64,000 nt of DNA from NCBI GenBank assembly GCA_965219705.1, contig OZ244789.1, forward strand, positions 3,162,001 to 3,226,000, written 5' to 3'. The position numbers and the translations under genes were made by a program. The notes under the pieces were generated by a model. That model saw only the letters and a list, made by a program, of their open reading frames with translations. It searched no databases and was not told where the DNA came from. Shown here piece by piece: positions 9,257-17,233 of the stretch; position 1 is the first letter of the stretch; every line of letters begins with the position of its first letter. The DNA is from JAJECS01 sp965219705 (GTDB lineage Bacteria; Chloroflexota; UBA11872).

Positions 9257-9547
9257 CTATTCCTCCTGGAGGACGGCGGGGACGCGAATCTGGTCCCGCT
9301 CCACACGCGGAGCGTTGCGCATGACGCCTTCGCGCGACAGCGGCGCCTCGGTAGCGTCGGGACGCTCAACGCTCGCGAGGGGAATCACCTGCGCCGTGGG
9401 AGCCACCTCGGCAACGTCGAGCGCATTGAGCGCCTCGAACGCTTGCAAGATCTGCTGCAAGTCGGCCTGCATGCGGTCGATCTCGGCGTCCGAGAGCGCC
9501 AGGCGCGCCAGGGCCGCCACGTGCACCACTTGCTCGCGGTCGATCAT
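9257..9547 (-). CDS. gatC: Asp-tRNA(Asn)/Glu-tRNA(Gln) amidotransferase subunit C
   Basis: A 96-residue GatC, the small linker subunit that wraps around GatA and GatB. It has the expected VVHVAALARLALSDAEIDRM N-terminal helix, a LQQILQAFEALNALDV helix and a C-terminal segment with REGVMRNAPRVE. It is the first gene of the gatCAB-gdhA operon; a TATAAT element lies 30 bases upstream. No strong Shine-Dalgarno sequence is seen. Confidence 0.93.
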   Translation of the reverse strand: MIDREQVVHVAALARLALSDAEIDRMQADLQQILQAFEALNALDVAEVAPTAQVIPLASVERPDATEAPLSREGVMRNAPRVERDQIRVPAVLQEE

Positions 9548-9576
9548 GGGGAATCAGGTGGGGCGGACAGAGCTGG

Positions 9577-9610
9577 ATTATAGGCGTTGGGCTTCCTAGG
9601 GAAGTTCTCA
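9577..9610 (-). promoter_or_regulatory. Candidate promoter of the gatCAB-gdhA operon
   Basis: A perfect -10 hexamer TATAAT lies on the minus strand at 9582-9577, 30 bases before the gatC ATG. The best -35 candidate, TTGAGA at 9610-9605, is 22 bases away, which is too long for a standard sigma70 promoter, so the -35 is uncertain. Confidence 0.45.
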
Positions 9611-9657
9611 ACAACCGGCGCCACTGATCGTCCAGGCGCTTGTGACGCGCGGTGATC

Positions 9658-9780
9658 CGCGCATGTGGCGGGTACCGTGGGATAGCAGGGGCGAATCCAC
9701 TGCTCCAGCCGCCGCCACCGGGTCACGCCGTCCATTCGCTGTAGCAATTGCGCCCGTCGCGTCTCCCACCGGGCACCGAT
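9658..9780 (-). pseudogene. Degraded transposase N-terminal fragment (IS5-like), copy 1
   Basis: Most of the 454 bases between gatC and the amidohydrolase gene look noncoding. On the minus strand one frame reads RRAQLLQRMDGVTRWRRLEQ followed by WIRPCYP. This resembles the N-terminus of IS5/IS1182-type DDE transposases (pattern: FL..MD..VPW..L...I.P.YPK). No continuation into a DDE domain is present. A similar fragment lies at 11640-11745 on the other side of the amidohydrolase. The call rests on a short pattern. Nothing recognisable was seen in 9781-10001. Confidence 0.35.
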
Positions 9781-10001
9781 AGCCCGCGATGATCTTCCCT
9801 GCCGCCCGTGGACTTCTTCAGAGCACTTCCAGGCACTGCATCATCAAGCAAGTCTCAAGCCCCGCGTCGGCCTAGTGCCCTTCACCGACCCCGGAGCAAT
9901 TCAGGTCGATGTTCCGTCCTCAAACAGTGTGGCACGGTGTCCATATGGCCCAAATTGCAGCCATTCGGAGACGGACTCCAATCTTCCCACCTAGGATCTG
10001 A

Positions 10002-11516
10002 ATGATCCGACAGCATGCGCGACGTGAGTTCCTGAGGCTCGCGGGGCTTGGGGCAGTCGGGAGCCTTGGATCGGCTGTAGCCGCGTGTGGCGATCCGCCA
10101 CCAGATCCCCAGATTGACACCAGCCGTTGGGACTTCGCCTTCGTCGACGTGAACGTCGTACCGATGGATGTCGAGGTTGTGCTGGCCAGCCGCACGGTAG
10201 GCGTCGCGGACGGGAGGATCGTTTGGATCGGCCCTGCATCGACCGTGGATGTTCCGGCCCAAATTCAGCAAGTGGACGGCCTGGGAAGGTACCTGATGCC
10301 GGGACTGGCCGATATGCACATCCATGCACCGGTTCCAGACCAGACAATTCATGAGTCCCAATCATCTGTGCACCGCGTTCTGGCGGAGAGGCTGATTGAG
10401 ATTCAGGCGGGATTCATGGTCATGCTCGTCGCGAACGGTGTCACGACGATCAGGAACATGTGGGGGCGACCAGCAGACCTTGCCCTAATTGACCGCATGA
10501 ACCGTGAAGACGTGCTCGCACCAACAATGCACACGGCAGGGCCGATCCTCGACGACGCGCCCCTCTCGTGGCCATCGGCAACAGTCGTCACCACTCCCGA
10601 GGCCGCGGAAAGCGAAGTCGCGCGCCAGAGGGAGCGGGGATACGAGTTCGTGAAGGTCTACAACAATCTGAGGCCAAACGTCTACGAAGCGATCACGGCC
10701 TCCGCTGGCCAGGTTCAGATGCCGGTTGTTGGCCATGTGCCGTGGCGCGTCGGCATCAATGCCGTTCTCACGACGAGGCAGTCGAGCATTGAGCACCTTT
10801 GGGGGTACCTATTCGCCGCGCGCTCGGACAAGTCAGTCCAACTCGGTGCAGCGAATCCTCAGATCTGGGCTGATCGGGTGGATGCAGGACAACTGGACAG
10901 ACTCGCTCAGGCCACCGCAGCCGCAAACACCTGGAACTGCCCTACGCTTGTCCTATGGCGACGCCAGAGAACCCTGGATCCGGAGCGGGAATCCGAGATT
11001 GCCTCCGAACTCCGCTTCGTGCCCGAGCGGATGCTTGCAGGCTGGGTATCGGCCAATGCACGTTCTGTGAGTGTACGCGTGAACCACGAGCACGCGGCCA
11101 GCATTCGAGGGGCTCTCACGAAGGCGCTGCACGATGCTGGCGCTGGTCTACTGCTGGGCACCGACGCTCCGAATCCATTCGTTGTCTACGGATTCTCTAT
11201 TCATGACGAACTCGACCACCTCGCTGAAGCGGGGCTCAGCCCTTTCGAAGCCCTGCGAGCCGGTACGAGCGCCGCGGCGCTGTACCTAGGAACGCATCTT
11301 GGCTACGGGGGCGACTTCGGGACGATGACTGTTGGTGCACGAGCGGACCTCATTCTGACAAGAAATAATCCGATGCAGGATCTCCAGACGCTCAGGCACA
11401 ACGAGGGAGTTATGCTCCGCGGTCGTTGGCTGCCGAGGTCGGAGCTATCCGACAAGCTGAAGAACCTCGCGCAGACGATCGCCTCAACCGATCAACTCAT
11501 TCGCCAAGTCTCTTAG
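10002..11516 (+). CDS. Exported amidohydrolase (Tat lipoprotein-type)
   Basis: A 504-residue metal-dependent amidohydrolase of the imidazolonepropionase/prolidase-like group. The N-terminus has a twin-arginine motif (ARREFLRLAGLG) and a lipobox-like VAAC with Cys29, so it is probably exported folded and lipid-anchored. The metal-binding HxH is in GLADMHIHAP (H106, H108). Further ligands are probably in VVGHVPWR, SSIEHLWGY and LLGTDAPNP, and the C-terminal composite domain has GTMTVGARADLILTRNNP. The probable role is hydrolysis of a cyclic amide, dipeptide or similar small molecule outside the membrane. Base composition is visibly less G+C-rich than its neighbours, and transposase-like fragments flank it, which suggests transfer. 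Confidence 0.85.
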   Translation: MIRQHARREFLRLAGLGAVGSLGSAVAACGDPPPDPQIDTSRWDFAFVDVNVVPMDVEVVLASRTVGVADGRIVWIGPASTVDVPAQIQQVDGLGRYLMPGLADMHIHAPVPDQTIHESQSSVHRVLAERLIEIQAGFMVMLVANGVTTIRNMWGRPADLALIDRMNREDVLAPTMHTAGPILDDAPLSWPSATVVTTPEAAESEVARQRERGYEFVKVYNNLRPNVYEAITASAGQVQMPVVGHVPWRVGINAVLTTRQSSIEHLWGYLFAARSDKSVQLGAANPQIWADRVDAGQLDRLAQATAAANTWNCPTLVLWRRQRTLDPERESEIASELRFVPERMLAGWVSANARSVSVRVNHEHAASIRGALTKALHDAGAGLLLGTDAPNPFVVYGFSIHDELDHLAEAGLSPFEALRAGTSAAALYLGTHLGYGGDFGTMTVGARADLILTRNNPMQDLQTLRHNEGVMLRGRWLPRSELSDKLKNLAQTIASTDQLIRQVS

Positions 11517-11639
11517 GCACTCGCGCACGGCGACGACGGCCGGACGGCGCCCCTCGCCGGTAGATAGCAGCTGTCTGACCGGCGCTGTGACCAATGCGCA
11601 GTGATTTTGCACATCGCGTTGACGCGAGCCTTCCGCCGC

Positions 11640-11745
11640 TCCCGCCTGCGCAGCCGCGCGGCGCCCGGTGCTAAGCGCCGCCGCTGCCACGGCATCAAGC
11701 CGCCCATCCGCTGAAGAAACAGCCCCGCCAAGTCTGGCGGGGCTA
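11640..11745 (-). pseudogene. Degraded transposase N-terminal fragment (IS5-like), copy 2
   Basis: On the minus strand a frame reads GLFLQRMGGLMPWQRRRLAP, which lines up with the fragment near 9740 (LLQRMDGVTRWRRLEQ) and with the FL..MD..VPW pattern of IS5/IS1182-type transposase N-termini. It is interrupted and does not continue into a catalytic domain. Together with copy 1 it brackets the amidohydrolase gene in the same orientation. The rest of 11517-11863 shows only the hairpin at 11721-11744. Confidence 0.3.
11721..11744 (-). terminator. Perfect 10-bp hairpin, probable terminator of the SDR operon
   Basis: AGCCCCGCCA, loop AGTC, then TGGCGGGGCT form a perfect G+C-rich stem. On the minus strand it is followed by a T-rich GTTTCTTC, fitting termination of transcription from the SDR gene that stops at 11864. 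Confidence 0.5.
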
Positions 11746-11863
11746 TCGGTCGATCGCCACATCGTCAAATGAGCGCTGCGGGTGCGTTCGGCGGCCCCCA
11801 TCAGGCACCGGATGCTCGCAGGCATACGGCCTCCCTCAGCTGCCGGATTTGCTCAGACCATCC

Positions 11864-12619
11864 TCAGAGCTTGTAGACGCGACCGCCCGACACCGGAAGG
11901 ACGGTGCCGGTAATGAAGCTGGCGGCGTCGGACGCTAAGAACACCGCCGCGCTGGCGATGTCCTGCGGCTCGCCGATGCGCCGGAGGTGGGTTTGGCTCA
12001 AGAAGTGGTCGAGTCGCTCGGGGTCTCGTTGCAACGACACCGTCGCGTCGGTGTTGATGAGCCCGGGCTGGATAGCGATCACGCGGATGCCGTCGGGGCC
12101 CCAGGATCGGGCCAGGCCCTCGGTGAACGATTCGAGCCCCGCCTTGACCGCGCCATAGACCCCCAGGCCGCGCACGGCCGCAGTCGAGCTGATGTTGATG
12201 ATCACGCCTCCGCCCGCGGCCCGCATATACGACCCGGCGCGCTGAGCAGCGAAGACGGGCGCCCGCAGGTCCACGTTGACGAGGCGCTCGAACTCCTCGA
12301 CGAAAATGTCCGTGGCAGCGTCGCCGCCGTGGACGGCTGCGTTGTTGACCAGCACGTCCAGCCCGCCCATGGCGGAATGGGCCTGGTCGACCATGTCGAA
12401 CACGGCATCGACGTCCGCCAGGTCGACCGTGATCGGGTGTGCGGCAACACCATGCCCCCGCACCTCGGCGGCGACAGCCTGCAACTTCGGAGCATTGGTA
12501 GCCGCGATGGCCACTTCCGCGCCCGCCTCGGCGAACGCGAGGGCGATGCCGCGGCCCACACCGCGGCTGGCGCCCGTGATCAGCGCCCGGCGTCCGGCAA
12601 GCGAGAATGCGTCGCGCAC
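11864..12619 (-). CDS. SDR family oxidoreductase
   Basis: A 251-residue short-chain dehydrogenase/reductase. The Rossmann glycine motif is ALITGASRGVGRG, VLVNNAAVHGG carries the structural NNA, the catalytic Ser is in IINISSTAAVRG, and YGAVK provides the catalytic Tyr and Lys. The C-terminus FITGTVLPVSGGR is typical of the classical fabG-like group. The GTG start at 12619 lies two bases after the stop of the upstream SDR gene, so the pair is coupled. The frame is open upstream, but that part is the shadow of the neighbour. The two SDRs are paralogues and probably act on related alcohol or keto substrates. Confidence 0.87.
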   Translation of the reverse strand: MRDAFSLAGRRALITGASRGVGRGIALAFAEAGAEVAIAATNAPKLQAVAAEVRGHGVAAHPITVDLADVDAVFDMVDQAHSAMGGLDVLVNNAAVHGGDAATDIFVEEFERLVNVDLRAPVFAAQRAGSYMRAAGGGVIINISSTAAVRGLGVYGAVKAGLESFTEGLARSWGPDGIRVIAIQPGLINTDATVSLQRDPERLDHFLSQTHLRRIGEPQDIASAAVFLASDAASFITGTVLPVSGGRVYKL

Positions 12620-12621
12620 GG

Positions 12622-13380
12622 CTAGTAGTGCGCGCTGCGGCCGCCGTCGATGTCGACCACGGTGCCGCTGATGAAGTCGGCCGCCTGAGACGCCAGAAAG
12701 ACCGCCGCGGCGGCGACCTCGGCGGGCTGGGCCACGCGGCCCCGGGCAGTCGTCTCGATCAGGGGATCGATCCGCGCCGGGTCCGCCAACACCTCTGCCT
12801 CCATGTCCGTGTCGATCATGCCCGGCGCGATCGCGACGCACCGAATGTTGTTCGGCGCCCAATCGCGGTCGGCGCCGCGGGTGAAGCTCTCCAGCGCCGC
12901 TTTGCTGGCGCCGTAGACGTTGGGCCCGCCCTTCTTCGCGGCGATTGAGCTGATGTTGATGATCACGCCTCCGCCGCGCGTCCGCATCAGCGGTCGGGCC
13001 GCCTGCATGGCAAACACGGCCGCGCGAAGATTGACATCGAGCACGAGCTGGAATTGCTCCGGCGTCAGCTCGTCGACAGTTGCGTGAAAGTAGATCCCGG
13101 CGTTGTTCACCAGAATGTCGAGCCCGCCAAGGGTCTCTGCCGCCTTGACGACAGCGCCTTCCGCGGCGGCGACGTCACGCACGTCCAGCGGCAGCACGAC
13201 CGCGCGCCTGCCGCGAGCCCGAACCGCCGCGGCAACCGTCTCGAGGTCGGGCACCGTGCGCGCGGCCAGCGCCACGTCGGCGCCTGCTTCGGCGAACGCC
13301 TCGGCAATGGCCCGTCCGATCCCGCGGCTGGCGCCGGTGACCAGTGCGCAGCGTCCGTCGAGTCGGAAAGTGTCAAGCAT
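12622..13380 (-). CDS. SDR family oxidoreductase
   Basis: A 252-residue classical SDR. The visible motifs are ALVTGASRGIGRAIAEAF, ILVNNAGIYFH, IINISSIAAKKGG, YGASK and ADFISGTVVDIDGG. The start is the ATG at 13380 (MLDTFRLDGR); an upstream extension of the frame overlaps the next gene's region and is not SDR-like. It is the first of two adjacent paralogous SDR genes, with a two-base gap before the downstream one. Confidence 0.88.
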   Translation of the reverse strand: MLDTFRLDGRCALVTGASRGIGRAIAEAFAEAGADVALAARTVPDLETVAAAVRARGRRAVVLPLDVRDVAAAEGAVVKAAETLGGLDILVNNAGIYFHATVDELTPEQFQLVLDVNLRAAVFAMQAARPLMRTRGGGVIINISSIAAKKGGPNVYGASKAALESFTRGADRDWAPNNIRCVAIAPGMIDTDMEAEVLADPARIDPLIETTARGRVAQPAEVAAAAVFLASQAADFISGTVVDIDGGRSAHY

Positions 13381-13472
13381 GTGCTTTGCACCTTTGCCAC
13401 AGTCCCGAAGCACCGTCGCCAAGGCCGGGTTGATGCTCGCCCGCAGCAGACGAACGCCGGATTGGGCAGCCG

Positions 13473-14249
13473 CTATCGGCCATCTCGGTACGCCTCCAAT
13501 GCAATCGCGCCAGCCTCCCGCTTTTGTGTGTTGTCGAGCAGGCCAAATGGCTTCTGCGCCGCCCGGCCACACACAAAAAGTGACGGCTCGTCCCCGACCT
13601 CGAACCATCGTGCCTGGACTTCATAGGGACGCAAACGGAGCGCGCCGGCGGCGGTCCGATCAAACGTGTGGATGCCCTCCCACTCGCCATCCAGTGGCGT
13701 GAAGTCAATGCGCGACATGTAGAGCCTCGCAACGGAAAGAACCACGACTTGCGGGCGCAGTCCGTCCAGTAGCGTATGCCACATCCGGCAGCCGTCAGCC
13801 TCAAGAATTTTCTGATCGGCATCGCCCAGTCGGCTCCATGTCGGATCGGTGGCGACGGGCGAGCAGATGTCTGTGTGCAGCGCCGTCGACAGCTCGCCTG
13901 AGTAGTAGCTCGCGCCCACGCCATTGATTACCGTCTCAAAGGCGCTAAACCAGCCGCGGTAAGGCTTGGTGCGGTAGTAAGCGCATAGCGCATCAATGTA
14001 GCGATCCGGGCCACGCCCCTCGCTACCCTCGACAAGCGGAAAGCGAACGAACTCGCGGTGCGCTGGGAACTCCTTCCTCGACGGGTTCAACCCGACCGTC
14101 AGTACGCGCAGGGGCGAACGGCGGTAGGAATCGAAGTCCCCGAAGAATAGGATCGGGGCAGCGGGGCTGACGCGACACCGCAACGTCCCGGCGCGATCAA
14201 ACGCGCGCCAAGCTTCGGCCACGGCCTCGCGGAGGTCTGCTCGCTTCAT
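13473..14249 (-). CDS. Uncharacterised protein, possibly uracil-DNA-glycosylase-like fold
   Basis: A 258-residue soluble protein. The segment VLTVGLNPSRKEFP followed by FVRFPL resembles the GLNPS/GINPG active-site loop of the MUG-like uracil-DNA glycosylase superfamily, and PQVVVLSVARLYMSRIDF may be the second core strand. No confident family name can be given. It stands alone between the SDR pair and a divergently read VOC gene. The start ATG is at 14249. Confidence 0.5.
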   Translation of the reverse strand: MKRADLREAVAEAWRAFDRAGTLRCRVSPAAPILFFGDFDSYRRSPLRVLTVGLNPSRKEFPAHREFVRFPLVEGSEGRGPDRYIDALCAYYRTKPYRGWFSAFETVINGVGASYYSGELSTALHTDICSPVATDPTWSRLGDADQKILEADGCRMWHTLLDGLRPQVVVLSVARLYMSRIDFTPLDGEWEGIHTFDRTAAGALRLRPYEVQARWFEVGDEPSLFVCGRAAQKPFGLLDNTQKREAGAIALEAYRDGR

Positions 14250-14418
14250 TGCATGGCCGCACCCTTCCGCGCGACCGGGTCGGACTGGCAGCCGAGGCTC
14301 GCCCCTCGCACTCTATCGCTCCGCTCCATTGCGCCGCCAACATAGCGAGGAATGCAGCGAGGCGGACCGCGTCATCAGGCAAGATGAAAGCACCCCGGAG
14401 GTGCATAGGGACATAACC

Positions 14419-14790
14419 ATGTTCATCGGAGTCCACTCACTGATCTTCACCAAGGATGCTGAAGCGGCGCGGGCGTTCTTTCGCGACGTGCTCGAGTTTC
14501 CGTGGGTGAATGCCGGTGACGGCTGGCTCGTCTTCGCGCTGCCGCCCACGGAAGTCGGGCTCCACCCGGAGGACGGCGACCGAGATCACGAGCTGCATCT
14601 GCTCTGCGACGACATTCACGCCACGGTGGCCCGGCTGCAAGCCAAGGGCGTCAAGCTGATCCAACCGATTCGTGAAGAAGTGTGGGGCATCGCGACCGCC
14701 ATCGAGGTCCCCGGTGGCGCGTGGATCGGGATCTACCAGCCAAAGCATCCGCTGGTCATCGAGCCGGCGAGGCCGCCCGCGCAGCCGTAG
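14419..14790 (+). CDS. VOC/glyoxalase family protein
   Basis: A 123-residue single vicinal-oxygen-chelate domain. MFIGVHSLIFTKDAEAARAF is the typical first beta-alpha module, HLLCDDIHATVARLQAKGVK the second, and AIEVPGGAWIGIYQPKHP the metal-ligand-bearing C-terminal strands. The ATG at 14419 is chosen because the domain starts there; the open extension to 14329 is unrelated. Substrate unknown; such proteins include glyoxalases, dioxygenases and antibiotic-binding proteins. Confidence 0.8.
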   Translation: MFIGVHSLIFTKDAEAARAFFRDVLEFPWVNAGDGWLVFALPPTEVGLHPEDGDRDHELHLLCDDIHATVARLQAKGVKLIQPIREEVWGIATAIEVPGGAWIGIYQPKHPLVIEPARPPAQP

Positions 14791-14826
14791 GCGCGCAATT
14801 CCGGAACACGGCGGTGTGAGAACTCG

Positions 14827-16557
14827 CTACACCCCGCCGGCTTTGCCCGTCTGCTGCTCGAACATGGTTCTCGCTTCGGCAACCGTGGTGGCGTCGGTGG
14901 GGTCTTTGTCCTCGCGCACGAAGTTCAGCACGCGTGGGAAGCGCAGCGCCATGCCTGGCTGAGTTTCCGTGCGACCGGCAGTGTGCGTGGGGCTGAGCGT
15001 GATCTCATCGGCCAGGACCTCCACGACGTAGGTGGGCGCGCTCCACACGTCCGGCGTCACGTGCGAGTCGACCGAGGCCGGTTGCTCGGGGACGGCGTGG
15101 GCGTCGAGCATCTCCCGAATGCGGACCCACTCCTCATCGGAATAGCCGGTGCCGATGCGCGCAATGGTCTTGAAGGTCTCGGATTCAGGATCCCATACGG
15201 CGCTCAAGAGCGCCCCGATGCCCCAGGCGGCGCGCTTGCCCCGACCGCGCCAGTAGCCCACCAGCACGCAGTCGAGGGTGTCGTTGAGCGCCGCGGAGTA
15301 GCTGCGCTTGAGCTTGATCCAGCTGAAGTTGCGTTTGCCCGCTTCATAGGGAGCGTCAAGGCGCTTGGCCAGCACGCCCTCCAGGCCCGCGTCAACCTGA
15401 TCGCCAAAGAATCGGTCGATGGCTGCCGGGTCATCGGTCTCGATCACCCGTGAGACCACGATGCCGTCACCGGGTCCGATCAGGTCCTGCAGCCGCTGGC
15501 GACGCTCGCTGAACGGGAGCGTGGTCACGTCCTCACCGTCAAAGAGCACGTCGAACGCCTGCACGGTCAGGGGCATCTTGGCGGCCGCTTCCTCGATGCC
15601 GTGCTTGCGCTTGCGCGACATGGTGACCTGGAAGGGCAGAAACTCCCCGCTCTCCGGATCAATGCCCATCGCTTCGCCCTCGAAGATGCTTTGCTCGGCC
15701 CGAACTTGCGTCAGCACAGCCTGCGTCACCTCGGGGAACATTCCCGTCATGTCCTCCAGGTTCCGGCTGTAGATGCTGACACTCGGCCCATCGCGGTGAA
15801 TCTGCACCCGGAAGCCGTCAAACTTCGCCTCGACGGCGGCGCATTCGATCTTGTCGATGATCTCGGCGCCGCTTGAAAGGCGCTCGGCCTGGGCCATGCG
15901 GACGGGGTAGCCCACGCGAACCGCCGCGGTCTCCATGGCGTCGCGCCCTTCGGCGACGTAGTCGTGCGCCACCAGTCCCAAGTCGCTGGTGAGGTTGTAG
16001 GCGCGCTCGATCACCTTGCGCTCGGACTTGTCGCCGACTCTGGCGACCGACAGCGCGTCCATCACCGTCGGATCGCCGACGCCGAGCCGCAGGCGCCCGA
16101 GGGGAATGCGCGGCAGATAGCGATTCGACCGCGCGTCCAGCTCGCGCAGGATGGCGGCGATGCCCTGGACCTTGCGCTCCTGCGACCCCGCGCCCTCGGC
16201 CTCCGCCACGTCGCGCAGACGCTGAAATACCTCGCCGACCGAGAGATCGGCGCCGTCGTGGGTCGTGAGCCGCTCCGCCGTCGTACCCAGGTCGCCCGTC
16301 TCGCGAAATACGGTTTCAACGTCCGCGCGTTCACGCTCAAACGCCTGCGCCAGCGCCTCGAGCATGAGTCGCGCGGCGACGCCGAACTCGAGGTCGACGA
16401 ACTTCGGAACCAGCCGGCCCTGCATCAGGTAGGTCACTTGCGCGGCCTCATCGGGCCCAACCGCGCCGTAGAGCTCCGCCAGGATGTCGATCATGGCGTT
16501 GCGCGCGCTGATCTCGTCCAAGCGCTCGAAGATGACGGCAAGCTCGCGAAATGTCAT
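14827..16557 (-). CDS. lig: ATP-dependent DNA ligase (archaeal type)
   Basis: A 576-residue ATP-dependent ligase with the archaeal/eukaryal ligase I layout. A helical N-terminal DNA-binding domain (residues 1-210) is followed by the adenylation domain with catalytic K245 in VEAKFDGFRVQ. Motif III-like SIFEGEAMG, motif IV EGVLAKRLD and motif V FSWIKLKRSY precede the OB domain ending in GMALRFPRV (motif VI region). It seals nicks in repair or replication. Such ligases occur in several bacterial lineages beside NAD-dependent LigA. It starts one base after the HAD phosphatase stop and probably belongs to the helicase-phosphatase-ligase operon. Confidence 0.93.
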   Translation of the reverse strand: MTFRELAVIFERLDEISARNAMIDILAELYGAVGPDEAAQVTYLMQGRLVPKFVDLEFGVAARLMLEALAQAFERERADVETVFRETGDLGTTAERLTTHDGADLSVGEVFQRLRDVAEAEGAGSQERKVQGIAAILRELDARSNRYLPRIPLGRLRLGVGDPTVMDALSVARVGDKSERKVIERAYNLTSDLGLVAHDYVAEGRDAMETAAVRVGYPVRMAQAERLSSGAEIIDKIECAAVEAKFDGFRVQIHRDGPSVSIYSRNLEDMTGMFPEVTQAVLTQVRAEQSIFEGEAMGIDPESGEFLPFQVTMSRKRKHGIEEAAAKMPLTVQAFDVLFDGEDVTTLPFSERRQRLQDLIGPGDGIVVSRVIETDDPAAIDRFFGDQVDAGLEGVLAKRLDAPYEAGKRNFSWIKLKRSYSAALNDTLDCVLVGYWRGRGKRAAWGIGALLSAVWDPESETFKTIARIGTGYSDEEWVRIREMLDAHAVPEQPASVDSHVTPDVWSAPTYVVEVLADEITLSPTHTAGRTETQPGMALRFPRVLNFVREDKDPTDATTVAEARTMFEQQTGKAGGV

Positions 16558-16558
16558 G

Positions 16559-17233
16559 TCAGCGGCCGCTTTCGGAGATCCAGGCGCGGCGCGTCACCCA
16601 GGCCTGAACGTCGGCAAGACTCTCGAAGGCGTGGTACGGAATGCCGTGGATCTCACAATGGGCTGCCAGGCTGTCCTTGGCGAAGATCACGTCGGCCTCA
16701 GCGACCGCGCATCTGTCCGAGAAGCCATCGCCGATGTAGGCGACCCGGCGCCCATGCGCCTGCGCCCGCCGCACCGGCAGAGCCTTGCACATGCCGCAGT
16801 GGCCGCAGCCGTCACGTTCGTGGGGAAATTCGAGCACGACGGCGTCGGGGCGCACGTCGAGACGGTTCGAAACCACCGTCAGGTCCGAGAGACCGGCCGC
16901 CGCGAGCATACGAGTGATGTAGATGTCGAACCCGTCGCTGGCAATGTGCACTTCGGCGCCGGCGCGCTGGAGGCCGCGAGCCAGTGCGGGAAACGCCGGA
17001 TCGACGGCTTGCTCGTCGATGAGCCGATGAAACGCGGCAAGATCAGGCGCAACAAGGGCGAACTGGGCGCGAGCCCGCACGCTCGTGGGAATCTCACGCC
17101 GCTCCCAGCGGGCGTCGATGACACGCCACTCCGGAGTTGCCAGCGCGTCGAACAGAACGTGGCCCATGTCCGACGGGCTGACGGTGCCGTCGAAGTCGAA
17201 GATGAAGCTCCATTCGGCGAGCGGGCCGCTCAG
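16559..17233 (-). CDS. HAD-IB phosphatase, MtnX/SerB-like, with a probable CTG start
   Basis: A HAD hydrolase. The nucleophile motif FIFDFDGTVSPSD lies at about 17168-17203, upstream of the first ATG (17167), so an ATG start would delete the catalytic Asp. No ATG, GTG or TTG occurs in frame between this motif and the uvrD stop. The CTG at 17231-17233 has GGAGG seven bases upstream (17241-17245) and overlaps the uvrD TGA as CTGA. It is therefore taken as the start, giving 224 residues. CGHCGMCKALPVRRA and YIGDGFSDRCAVAEADVIFAK match the MtnX-like group (phosphatases of methionine salvage and relatives). The substrate is not certain. Confidence 0.75.
   Translation of the reverse strand: MSGPLAEWSFIFDFDGTVSPSDMGHVLFDALATPEWRVIDARWERREIPTSVRARAQFALVAPDLAAFHRLIDEQAVDPAFPALARGLQRAGAEVHIASDGFDIYITRMLAAAGLSDLTVVSNRLDVRPDAVVLEFPHERDGCGHCGMCKALPVRRAQAHGRRVAYIGDGFSDRCAVAEADVIFAKDSLAAHCEIHGIPYHAFESLADVQAWVTRRAWISESGR

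Noticed and set aside
16559..17167. HAD phosphatase starting at ATG 17167
   Set aside because: It would lose the DFDGT nucleophile motif, which is in frame directly upstream.
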